Assembly: GCA_015163815.1 (NCBI GenBank)
Contig: JAAOIJ010000054.1
Coordinates: 1-23,981, forward strand
Direction of reading: 5' to 3'
Source of the DNA: Endozoicomonadaceae bacterium
Lineage (GTDB): Bacteria > Pseudomonadota > Gammaproteobacteria > Pseudomonadales > Endozoicomonadaceae
Length of the DNA: 23,981 nucleotides
Shown in pieces: positions 14,424-22,263 of the stretch. The notes under the pieces were generated by a model that worked only from the letters and a program-made list of their open reading frames with translations, made no database searches and was not told where the DNA came from. The translations under genes and the position numbers were made by a program. How positions within the stretch are numbered: the first letter of the stretch is position 1; each line of letters begins with the position of its first letter.

Positions 14424-16208
14424 ATGGGAGCTTATAAAGCGCCATTGAAAGATATGCAATTTGTATTGAATGAACTGTTAGATTATTCTACGCATTATAA
14501 TAGCTTTGCTCGTGGCCAAGAAGCAACCGCAGAAATTGTATTGGCTATGATGGAAGAAGCGGCTCGTTTTGCAGAAACAGTGTTAGCGCCATTGAATGCA
14601 ATAGGGGATGAGCAAGGCTGTACTTTAATAGATCAACAGGTGAAAACGCCTGATGGATTTAAAGTCGCTTATGCTCAATTTATTGAGAATGGTTGGCCTG
14701 CTTTATCTCATGAACCAAAATGGGGAGGACAAGGGTTACCCGAATCATTAAGTGCTATTGTGAATGAAATGTTTGCTGAAGCAAACTGGGCATGGGATAT
14801 GTATCCAGGTTTAAGTCATGGCGCGCTATCTACTTTAATTCGTCATGGTAATGATGAGCAAAAAGCAACTTATTTACCTGCTTTAGTATCTGGAAAATGG
14901 ACTGGTACTATGTGTTTGACTGAATCACATTGTGGTTCTGATTTAGGGTTATTGAAAACGAAAGCAATACCACATGCTGATGGCCATTATAGAATACAAG
15001 GCAGTAAAATTTTTATATCTTCTGGAGATCATGATTTATCTGAAAATATCGTACATATTGTTTTGGCGAGACTGCCGGATGCTCCGCATGGTACCAAAGG
15101 GATTTCACTTTTTATTGTTCCAAAATTTATACCTACATCATCTGGAGAAATAGGTGTTCGCAATGAAGTCTATTGTGGTAGTTTAGAAAAAAAAATGGGT
15201 ATTCATGGTAATGCAACTTGTGTCATGAATTTTGAAGACGCGATAGGGTATTTAATTGGAGAGGCTAATCGTGGTTTATCTTATATGTTTACTTTTATGA
15301 ATTTTGCCAGAATGGGAACTGCATTACAAGGCTTAGCGCACTCAGAAATTGCATGGCAAAAAGCGTATGATTATACACAAATGCGTCAACAAGGGCGTGA
15401 TTTAAATGTCATAGAACAAACAGATAGTTCTCCAAGAGTTTTAATTAAACATCCTGATGTATTGCGTATGTTATTGACAATTAAAGCTTTTACAGAAGGA
15501 AACCGTGCTTTATATTATTATGTTTTACAACAAGCTGATCGTGTTTTATATTTCAAAGATAAACAATCGATTGAAGATTCACATCAATTAATGGAATTAC
15601 TGACGCCTATTTGTAAAGCTTTTATGACAGAAACAGGTTTAGAATCTGCAAATTTAGGTATGCAATGTTTTGGTGGGCATGGTTATATTAGTGAGTATGG
15701 TATGGAGCAAAATGTACGAGATGCTCGCATTTCGACGATTTATGAAGGAACAACCTATATCCAATCTTTAGATTTATTAGGTCGAAAAATTTTAATGACA
15801 CAAGGGAATACATTGCGTTGTTTTACCAAAATAATTCATCAATTTTGTAAAAAACATGAGCAGCATCTTGTGATTACACAATGGGTGAAACAGTTGCGCA
15901 TATTGAATAAAAATTGGGGCAACTGGGCATTAGAAATTGGTATCAAAGCATTGACAGATCGTGAAGAAGTTGGCGCAGCTGCTTATGATTTTATGATGAT
16001 TTCAGGTTATATTTGTTTAGCATGGGTTTGGGCTGATATGGCACGTATTGCTTCAGATCAACTGTCTAAAGGTCATACTGATACAGTTTTCTATCAACAA
16101 AAAATAGATACTGCTTCATTTTATTATGATCGGATTTTGCCGAGGATAGAGATGCATCAAAAAAGCATGCATTCTGGGCTTCATACGATACAATTGACTC
16201 GTTCCTAA
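14424..16208 (+). CDS. acyl-CoA dehydrogenase (long, FadE/DmdC-type)
   Basis: An FAD enzyme that oxidises acyl-CoA to trans-2-enoyl-CoA. It has 594 residues from ATG 14424. That start is preferred over ATG 14418 because AGGAG (14411-14415) lies 8 bases before the former but only 2 before the latter, and because YKAPLKDM-x-FVLNELLD is the usual family N-terminus. Flavin-binding segments are MCLTESHCGSDLG (163-175) and the following ISSGDHD. The C-terminal helical domain contains QCFGGHGYISEYGMEQNVRD and STIYEGTTYIQSLDLLGRK, with Glu441 in the catalytic-base position. It is the ~600-residue subfamily that also includes methylmercaptopropionyl-CoA dehydrogenases, so the substrate is uncertain. 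It may work with the thiolase encoded at 7940-9118. Confidence 0.93.
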   Translation: MGAYKAPLKDMQFVLNELLDYSTHYNSFARGQEATAEIVLAMMEEAARFAETVLAPLNAIGDEQGCTLIDQQVKTPDGFKVAYAQFIENGWPALSHEPKWGGQGLPESLSAIVNEMFAEANWAWDMYPGLSHGALSTLIRHGNDEQKATYLPALVSGKWTGTMCLTESHCGSDLGLLKTKAIPHADGHYRIQGSKIFISSGDHDLSENIVHIVLARLPDAPHGTKGISLFIVPKFIPTSSGEIGVRNEVYCGSLEKKMGIHGNATCVMNFEDAIGYLIGEANRGLSYMFTFMNFARMGTALQGLAHSEIAWQKAYDYTQMRQQGRDLNVIEQTDSSPRVLIKHPDVLRMLLTIKAFTEGNRALYYYVLQQADRVLYFKDKQSIEDSHQLMELLTPICKAFMTETGLESANLGMQCFGGHGYISEYGMEQNVRDARISTIYEGTTYIQSLDLLGRKILMTQGNTLRCFTKIIHQFCKKHEQHLVITQWVKQLRILNKNWGNWALEIGIKALTDREEVGAAAYDFMMISGYICLAWVWADMARIASDQLSKGHTDTVFYQQKIDTASFYYDRILPRIEMHQKSMHSGLHTIQLTRS

Positions 16209-16527
16209 TAAGACGAATGGATTGGTTATGTTATTCATTCAATGTTTTAGAGTCAATATCAACAAGGCCTTTCCTATTGCCTTAATAGAATAATACTTTG
16301 ACAATAAGATATCAATTTGAGATCTTTCTTCTGCAGTAAAGTGTTGATAAACAATGTCATTCTCCTTCTTTTGTTGATAAAAAGAAGTGATACGAATTAT
16401 TAGCATTTGACTGCTTTTTTTTGGTTATAGAAAATGCCTTACTGTTGCACCTCAAGCTTGAGAAGGCAATATAAAACCTAGGAGAAAATGAAAAAAAGAC
16501 ACACACAAAAAATAAATTGAACAATCT
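16209..16527. other. non-coding gap left of the MITE-like element
   Basis: There is no convincing gene in these 319 bases. A 64-codon minus-strand frame at 16357-16551 has odd composition and runs into the MITE arm, so I reject it. Small dyads are present: AAGGC/GCCTT at 16264-16283 (possible weak end of the dehydrogenase transcript), and TGCCTT/AAGGCA at 16435-16468 enclosing the 12-bp palindrome CTCAAGCTTGAG (16451-16462). Confidence 0.5.
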
Positions 16528-16666
16528 GAGACCTTTGCAATAAGACAACAAAGACTCCTGATATGATCTTTTTTATTAAAATAGTTTAAAAAATGAAGTA
16601 ATTTATGTATTATTTGAATAAAAAAACACATAAATTATCCATTAAACTGCTTATTGCAAAGGGTTC
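16528..16666. mobile_element. 139-bp MITE-like foldback element with target duplication
   Basis: The left end GAGACCTTTGCAATAAG (16528-16544) and right end CTTATTGCAAAGGGTTC (16650-16666) are inverted repeats matching at 15 of 17 positions, 13 of them contiguous. The element is flanked by direct repeats AATCT at 16523-16527 and 16667-16671, as expected for a target-site duplication. Its interior is AT-rich and folds back: TAATTTATGT (16599-16608) pairs with ACATAAATTA (16628-16637) and GTTTAA (16584-16589) with TTAAAC (16642-16647). It has no coding capacity. The ends recall, from memory, IS5-family termini starting GAGACCTTTGCA, so a trans-acting IS5-type transposase is a plausible driver. 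Confidence 0.75.
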
Positions 16667-16848
16667 AATCTACTTGATCTCGACCATGAACTGATTAAAT
16701 GATCTAAGATCATGCCTTGAATGATATTTAAATAAGCGTTTGGAACCTATTATTCAGAAACTAGTGTTCGTTAGTCTTTGAATCGAATACAATGAAAGTA
16801 TTTTGACTCCTTTATATATCGCTATCATCTATTCAGATTTAATAGAAA

Positions 16849-18564
16849 TCATGTCGGATAGTGTCTGGATACAATTGACTGGCGCCTGATTCTACTAACG
16901 GCTTGAAAAGACTCTTGATTTGTTGGTTTAGGGTTAATATAAACAGGAATTTCTTCTAATAAATTAGCCCGTTTTATATAATAACTTTCTTCGTGACCTG
17001 TTGATAGCGAAAGGCGCAAATGATGTGGTGCTATGATATCTAATGCTTTTATTTTTTCGTTGCATTGAATGTATACTAATATTTGCCATTGTTGAATAGG
17101 TGAGTTGTATTCATATAAATGTAATCCATATTCATTTTGATTGTTTTCTGTTGCAATGGCTATTAAATTTTGGCTAATCAGTTCAAGAGCTGAAATACTG
17201 AACTGAGTTCCGATATGAATTTCATGAGGCAAGTATACCCATTGTTGTACAAAAGGCTGAAATTGATAAAAAATAATAGAACCTGTATTTGAACCTAATG
17301 CAATGAAAGTATCTTGATGGCCTAATGTCGCTGTAATATATTCATGTTCAACAGACATCAGGTGAGATGGTTTTATTAAAATATGCTTGGCAGTCAGATT
17401 ATTGGAGTCTATGTGATACAATATCGCTTTCTCTTTGTGTAAGATTAATAATGTATTCATTGCCTCATTTATTTGAATATCTGTAATTTTTGTTTTTTTG
17501 AGTAAAATAGATTGATCAATCGTATAATAAGAAGAGAATATATTTTTATTAAAATGTAAAGCTATAATTTCTGATAATTGATCATTTGTTTGATTGTTGA
17601 GTAGTACAGTTTGTTCTTTATAAAATAATAAATGATGGACTTGTGTATTATCAATCGTCAAATTATCGATTAATACCCATTTTTTATCCTCTTCATGCGT
17701 GAGTAAACTAATCATATTATTTTGAAATAGAATGGCAATACTGGTATTATTTTTTGAAAAAATAACTTTTTTTATCAAGAATTTAGGAAGGTCTTCTAAT
17801 ATTTGAGTGATATTGTTTTTCTGATCTATGATCTCAAAATCCTGAATGTGCTCTATATTTTGTATAATATGTACAGATTGTTGAAGATTTGAAAAAAATT
17901 GCAATGGCCTATCAACATCAGAAGAATCAGTGAGGATGTTTTCTAGATAATTGATATTAATATGGCTATATGATAGGTCGTCTGGTGTATTCGTTTGGAC
18001 TGGGTATAACGATACATCTTCTTTATTGATGGCATAATAAGATAATGTAATCTGTGAATCAGTCTGGCTGAAATAGTTTGAATGCTGTGTTGTATGATGA
18101 AAGACACATACTGTATTATTATGCAATAGATTAAACGCATCATCATGATGATGCGTGATATGGTGTGCAAGCGCTGCCAGATTAAAATGGTTATCAAGGT
18201 TGAGATCCATGTCTACAGCATACCCAATACAAGCGATAAGATGCCATATGTTTTTTGGATATATTTGATCAGATAATTGAATCGTGAGTGTGAATGTTGT
18301 TGTCTGTAATGACCTGTCATTGTGTTTGTTTTTATCAACATCAACATGGTATTGAAAGGTATCAATATGATCAACAATTGGGAGTGTTTTTTTGCTTAAG
18401 GCAACACCTTGCTCATGAGCAGATACAATATGATAGGTAATATTTTTTTTATTCGATTTAGAATCTGCATTAAGCGTAGCGACTAGTGTGATTTCTGTTG
18501 CAAAAAGTAAAGAGTTAAGAAAGAGTAAATTTGTTGTGATTAAAAATAATATGTATTTTATCAT
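16849..18564 (-). CDS. exported protein with WD40/beta-propeller-like repeats (paralogue 1)
   Basis: A 571-residue protein with a clear signal peptide (MIKYILFLITTNLLFLNSLLFA, cut before TE). After a beta-rich N-terminal region and a helical segment (YPKNIWHLIACIGYAVDMDL at about 102-121) come repeated units of roughly 40 residues with the propeller-like pattern hydrophobic strand, turn, IA-x-x-x-x-x-G, strand, W. Examples are KKVIFSKNNTSIAILFQNN (about 265-283), DTFIALGSNTGSIIFYQF (about 418-435) and NLIAIATENNQNEYGLHLYE (about 466-485). It ends in a basic tail (SRIRRQSIVSRHYPT). It is paralogous to the next gene upstream. Start 18564 is chosen because AAGGA is 10 bases before it but only 1 base before the ATG at 18573. 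The function is unknown. Confidence 0.75.
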   Translation of the reverse strand: MIKYILFLITTNLLFLNSLLFATEITLVATLNADSKSNKKNITYHIVSAHEQGVALSKKTLPIVDHIDTFQYHVDVDKNKHNDRSLQTTTFTLTIQLSDQIYPKNIWHLIACIGYAVDMDLNLDNHFNLAALAHHITHHHDDAFNLLHNNTVCVFHHTTQHSNYFSQTDSQITLSYYAINKEDVSLYPVQTNTPDDLSYSHININYLENILTDSSDVDRPLQFFSNLQQSVHIIQNIEHIQDFEIIDQKNNITQILEDLPKFLIKKVIFSKNNTSIAILFQNNMISLLTHEEDKKWVLIDNLTIDNTQVHHLLFYKEQTVLLNNQTNDQLSEIIALHFNKNIFSSYYTIDQSILLKKTKITDIQINEAMNTLLILHKEKAILYHIDSNNLTAKHILIKPSHLMSVEHEYITATLGHQDTFIALGSNTGSIIFYQFQPFVQQWVYLPHEIHIGTQFSISALELISQNLIAIATENNQNEYGLHLYEYNSPIQQWQILVYIQCNEKIKALDIIAPHHLRLSLSTGHEESYYIKRANLLEEIPVYINPKPTNQESFQAVSRIRRQSIVSRHYPT

Positions 18565-18697
18565 ATACAGCATATCCTTATGATGTTGATATAATCTATA
18601 AGATATAGACGATGAAGATAATCAAATTAAGATTGTTATTGTATATATTGATCCTATTATCTATATGAAAAATCAATGGCATATCAATATTTTATTG

Positions 18698-20314
18698 TTA
18701 TGTTTCATGATAATTAAAATTCACGTCAGGCGTTAATAAAGAGTAAGATAGAGATTCAGTCGGAGAAATGACCGCAAAAAGTATGTTTTTTTTCGTATTT
18801 AACTTTAAGTCGGTAATGTTTTTTGTATAACTAATTGAACTCACAAAAGAGAATTGATTGTGTTTATTTTTTTTCCAAAAAGATAATTTTTTTTCTATAT
18901 TAGATGCGAGTATTAAATCTTGATTTCCAGTGAAAATCATAGCGCTAATAGGATGATTCGTGATTTTTGTAGGTTGATAGTATTCCCATTGTTTATGATT
19001 GACTTGATGATATAAAAAGACTAAACCTTGTGTGGTGCCAATTGCAATATAGTCATCTTTTGGATCGATATTAAAAGTTGAAATATAATTCTGATGTTTG
19101 TGATATTGTGAAGGGAGTGTGAGTTTTGGATTTAACTGAGTCACGTTTGAATGCAAATTTTTTAATTGGATAGTCTGTGGATTTAATTGAATTAACATGT
19201 AATCATCTTGATGACTAAAAATAGGCTGAGTGAGATAGTTTATTTGATATTGAGCATATACTTGAAAAGTAATTTGATCTTTGTTCTCATGAAGCAACAT
19301 GAATTGAAAAGATGTTTGATTATCGATTACACTATTTTTTGTGGTGATTAGCAAGGTATTATTATGATTAAAATCAATGCGCATATTTTGATTTTCAAGA
19401 TAGTCTAAGTATCCTGATAATGTTTGCCATAGTTTTACATTTTGATTATATTTTAAAAACAAAGCAATCGCATTATCAAATTGTAATGCAATGAAATGAT
19501 TATCCTTAGAAAAGCTAACCTGTTGTATTTTATTTTCTAATTCAAAGCCTTGATACAAAGGCCATAAATTCTTTGAAGGAATTGCTATATAAGCCTGATC
19601 ATCTGTATTCGCAACAATGGCACACGTTAAGGAAGGACTGATAAAATGCGGTATGTTTTCTTGAATAGATTGCATTAATTGAAAGGTTATAGGGGTGGAT
19701 TGGCTATTTTTTTGTGTAATACGAAGATCAAAAGCAGCGTAATAGCGCCTATTGGATACATATAGTGGATTTTCAATTAACATCGCTTGCCATGTTTGAT
19801 AACCAAACTCAAAATAAAGACTAGAGTCGTTTTGAATCGTTTTTTTGATATTTTCAATGATATATTCTAGATCAAATAAATGTGTGAACTCGATCCATTC
19901 AACTAACAGTTTTTGTGCAATCAATGACCAAAAACGTTTAGGATGTAAATGCATGCTTGTGATAGCTTGAGAGCTTGTAATAGAAAGATAACTCAATTTA
20001 TCGATCATATTGTCTTGATATAATGGATTGGCATCTGTCTTTATATTGCGTATTGTTTCTTGATAATATGAAGTATTATGAATAATTTGAAAATTATGTG
20101 ATGAATCTAAAATAGGCAATTTTTGTTGAGGTTGTTGCAATTGTATCGGTGGTATTTTGCCTTGCTGGCTGATCACAGTTTGTGGCGTGACATGTATATG
20201 AAGATCATGGTCTTCTGATGTCGTAGTGCGAAGTGCGAAATCCAGCATAGTGGAAGAAGCGGTACAGCAGAGAAAAATAGACTGTAGCATCATTAATAAT
20301 ATGAATAATTTCAT
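18698..20314 (-). CDS. exported protein with WD40/beta-propeller-like repeats (paralogue 2)
   Basis: A 538-residue protein from ATG 20314, chosen because GAGG lies 7 bases upstream and a signal peptide follows at once (MKLFILLMMLQSIFLCCTAS). It shares its layout with the protein at 16849-18564. The helical segment HPKRFWSLIAQKLLVEWIEF corresponds to YPKNIWHLIACIGYAVDMDL. Propeller-like units include IQQVSFSKDNHFIALQFDN, ISTFNIDPKDDYIAIGTTQG followed by LVFLYHQVNHKQWEYY, and ISAMIFTGNQDLILASNIEK followed by KLSFW, in the last 280 residues. At least five or six such units can be counted. It is separated from its paralogue by 133 bases, so the two may be co-transcribed. No family recognised; a scaffold or ligand-binding role is only inference. 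Confidence 0.75.
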   Translation of the reverse strand: MKLFILLMMLQSIFLCCTASSTMLDFALRTTTSEDHDLHIHVTPQTVISQQGKIPPIQLQQPQQKLPILDSSHNFQIIHNTSYYQETIRNIKTDANPLYQDNMIDKLSYLSITSSQAITSMHLHPKRFWSLIAQKLLVEWIEFTHLFDLEYIIENIKKTIQNDSSLYFEFGYQTWQAMLIENPLYVSNRRYYAAFDLRITQKNSQSTPITFQLMQSIQENIPHFISPSLTCAIVANTDDQAYIAIPSKNLWPLYQGFELENKIQQVSFSKDNHFIALQFDNAIALFLKYNQNVKLWQTLSGYLDYLENQNMRIDFNHNNTLLITTKNSVIDNQTSFQFMLLHENKDQITFQVYAQYQINYLTQPIFSHQDDYMLIQLNPQTIQLKNLHSNVTQLNPKLTLPSQYHKHQNYISTFNIDPKDDYIAIGTTQGLVFLYHQVNHKQWEYYQPTKITNHPISAMIFTGNQDLILASNIEKKLSFWKKNKHNQFSFVSSISYTKNITDLKLNTKKNILFAVISPTESLSYSLLTPDVNFNYHET

Positions 20315-20370
20315 CAAGCAACCTCGAGTAAAGATAAATATTTTTCGATAAAGCATGTGCCTGTTGGATT

Positions 20371-20386
20371 AAGATTAGATAATCTT
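20371..20386. promoter_or_regulatory. 16-bp palindrome, operator-like
   Basis: AAGATTA-GA-TAATCTT is a perfect dyad 57-72 bases upstream of the propeller gene start at 20314 and upstream of the murJ promoter. In a divergent region this is a plausible site for a dimeric regulator. No regulator is identified. Confidence 0.4.
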
Positions 20387-20411
20387 GAGTGGTATTACAA
20401 TGTAAAAAATG

Positions 20412-20428
20412 ACTTATTGTCAATAAGT
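20412..20428. promoter_or_regulatory. 17-bp palindrome touching the murJ -35 box
   Basis: ACTTATTG-T-CAATAAGT is a perfect 8-bp dyad around one central base. Its right edge coincides with the first base of the -35 element of the murJ promoter, so a bound protein would be positioned to affect RNA polymerase. Confidence 0.45.
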
Positions 20429-20456
20429 TGGCGATTTTTCTGTTGCATGATATAAT
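20428..20456 (+). promoter_or_regulatory. murJ promoter
   Basis: TTGGCG (20428-20433, 4 of 6) is followed after 17 bases by a perfect TATAAT (20451-20456) with an extended -10 TG at 20448-20449. It is one of the best promoters in the window. The predicted start near 20463 leaves a leader of about 133 bases before murJ. Confidence 0.65.
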
Positions 20457-20515
20457 TCGGGTCACCTTGGGATACGACTGTTCTCAATAAAATGATAAGT
20501 TGGGTCATGAGTTGT

Positions 20516-20542
20516 ATACAAATGAAGTCCTATCGTTTGTAT
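20516..20542 (+). repeat. hairpin in the murJ leader
   Basis: ATACAAA (20516-20522) and TTTGTAT (20536-20542) form a 7-bp stem with a 13-base loop in the predicted mRNA leader, 54 bases before the murJ start. No T tract follows, so it is not an attenuator of the standard type. Confidence 0.35.
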
Positions 20543-20562
20543 AGAATATAAAGAGATATAAA

Positions 20563-20595
20563 ATGATTAACCGACTGTATTATAGAGTGTTTTGA
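20563..20595 (+). CDS. possible 10-codon leader peptide before murJ
   Basis: ATG at 20563 begins MINRLYYRVF and ends at a TGA (20593-20595) directly abutting the murJ ATG, in the same frame. An AAAGAG 7-8 bases before its ATG could serve as ribosome-binding site, whereas murJ itself has only a distant GAG. Such stop-start adjacency would allow translational coupling. An ORF this short can easily arise by chance, so it is offered tentatively. Confidence 0.25.
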   Translation: MINRLYYRVF

Positions 20596-22134
20596 ATGCG
20601 TTTTAACTCGACTAAAAAGTTGTTTAGACGTAGTGCTTTAGTGAGTGGATTCACCAGTGTTTCTCGCATTTTAGGATTATTTCGAGATATATTATTAGCC
20701 AATTTTTTTGGGGCCGGTGCAGCTGCCGATGCTTTTTTAATTGCTTTCCGAATTCCTAATTTTTTTAGACGTCTTTTTGCAGAAGGCGCTTTTTCGCAAG
20801 CATTTATTCCAGTGTTATCTGAATATAAATGCCAAAAGCCTGAGTTAGTGCAATCATTAATTGATGCTGTTGCAGGTACTTTAGGCGGTGTTTTATTGCT
20901 CATCGTTAGTCTTGGTATGATTGGGTCCTCTACAATTGTTGATATTTTTATGCCTGGTTTTTATGACACAGAAAAATGTGCTTTAGTTTCATACATGTTA
21001 CGCATTACTTTTCCTTATTTATTTTTTATTGCCTTAACTGCTTTTTCAGCTTCTATTTTAAATACATATAATCGTTTTATATTGTCTGCTATTACACCTG
21101 TTTTTTTAAATATCAGTTTAATCGGTGCTTTATTATATTTAACCGCTTGGTTTGAACCTAGCATTCTGGCATTAGCTTGGGGTGTCTTTATTGCAGGTGT
21201 CTTGCAGTTAAGTATACAAATTCCTTTTTTATCCCGTTATCATTTGCTGCCTAGACCTAAATGGCATTGGCGACACCCAGGCGTTCAAAAAATTATGGCT
21301 TTAATGTTACCAGCTATATTGAGTGGATCTGTCACCCAATTAAATTTTTTAATGGATAGCTTATTAGCTAGTTTTTTAGAAACAGGTAGTATTTCTTGGT
21401 TATACTATGCGGATCGATTAGTAGAATTACCATTAGGTATTTTTGGTATTGCCATTGCGAGTGTTATTTTGCCTAATTTATCAAAGCATTCTAAAAAAAT
21501 AAATAGAGAAAAATTTTCACTGACATTAAATTGGGCTGTGCGTTTAGTTTTTTTATTAGGCATGCCTGCAACTGCAGCTTTGATGGTATTACCAGACTGT
21601 ATTATGAATACATTATTTAGTCATGGATGCATGACAGATCAAGATATTATAATGACAGTACAAGGATTGCGTGGATTTTCTTTAGGATTGATCGCTTTTA
21701 TGTTGATTAAAATATTATCTGTTGGTTTTTTTGCACAAAAAAACACAAAAATACCAATGAAGATTGCTATCAAAGCATTATGTTTAAATTTTGTGATGAA
21801 TTTGATTTTAATGGGACCTTTTGCGCATGTGGGATTAGCATTAGCAACCAGTTTATCGGCTATATTAAATGCCATTTTTTTATGGATAGAATTAAAAAAA
21901 ACAGCATTGTATCAACCAATCATTCAGTTGTCCTTTATATTCAAAATTAGTATGGCAACCATTATCATGGTAAGTTGTTTAATTGGATTTAAAACGATAA
22001 CATCTAGCTTATTCACAACGTCTATTATGCATCAAATGATGGAGCTTAGTAGCTTAGTTATTCTCGGACTAGGGAGTTATTTTGTGAGTTTAAGACTGTT
22101 TAACTTTCGTTTGACTACATGGATAGCATCTTGA
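20596..22134 (+). CDS. murJ: lipid II flippase MurJ (MviN)
   Basis: It moves lipid-linked peptidoglycan precursor across the inner membrane. The 512 residues match the family length and contain about 14 hydrophobic segments. The N-terminal signature GLFRDILLANFFGAGAAADA, then FLIAFRIPNFFRRLFAEGAF and SQAFIPVLSEY, is intact. Arg24, Arg30, Asp45, Arg58 and Arg59 align with the functionally important E. coli R18, R24, D39, R52 and R53 at a constant offset of six. The central DSLLASFLETGSISWLYYADRL block of the family is also present. It follows a long leader with a strong promoter and is divergent from the propeller-protein genes. Its presence indicates the organism makes peptidoglycan. Confidence 0.96.
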   Translation: MRFNSTKKLFRRSALVSGFTSVSRILGLFRDILLANFFGAGAAADAFLIAFRIPNFFRRLFAEGAFSQAFIPVLSEYKCQKPELVQSLIDAVAGTLGGVLLLIVSLGMIGSSTIVDIFMPGFYDTEKCALVSYMLRITFPYLFFIALTAFSASILNTYNRFILSAITPVFLNISLIGALLYLTAWFEPSILALAWGVFIAGVLQLSIQIPFLSRYHLLPRPKWHWRHPGVQKIMALMLPAILSGSVTQLNFLMDSLLASFLETGSISWLYYADRLVELPLGIFGIAIASVILPNLSKHSKKINREKFSLTLNWAVRLVFLLGMPATAALMVLPDCIMNTLFSHGCMTDQDIIMTVQGLRGFSLGLIAFMLIKILSVGFFAQKNTKIPMKIAIKALCLNFVMNLILMGPFAHVGLALATSLSAILNAIFLWIELKKTALYQPIIQLSFIFKISMATIIMVSCLIGFKTITSSLFTTSIMHQMMELSSLVILGLGSYFVSLRLFNFRLTTWIAS

Positions 22135-22263
22135 TACAAATGAAGTTGTATTCAATCGAGTCTTGTTATTGACAATTTTCAAGTTATAGATGATTGGCTT
22201 GCTGTGATAAAGTAAAGCCCGCAATGAATAATAAATGATACATCCTATTAGGTAGGAGTTTTT

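Noticed and set aside
16357..16551. 64-codon minus-strand frame (MLSYCKGLRLFNLFF...)
   Set aside because: It overlaps the terminal repeat of the MITE-like element, has biased composition and no Shine-Dalgarno.
20205..20465. 86-codon minus-strand frame across the propeller gene start
   Set aside because: It covers the divergent promoter region and overlaps the signal peptide of the propeller gene in another frame.
20516..22146. 13-base direct repeat ATACAAATGAAGT on both sides of murJ (20516 and 22134)
   Set aside because: A repeat of this length is expected by chance between AT-rich intergenic stretches in a window this size, and there are no other signs of a mobile unit around murJ.
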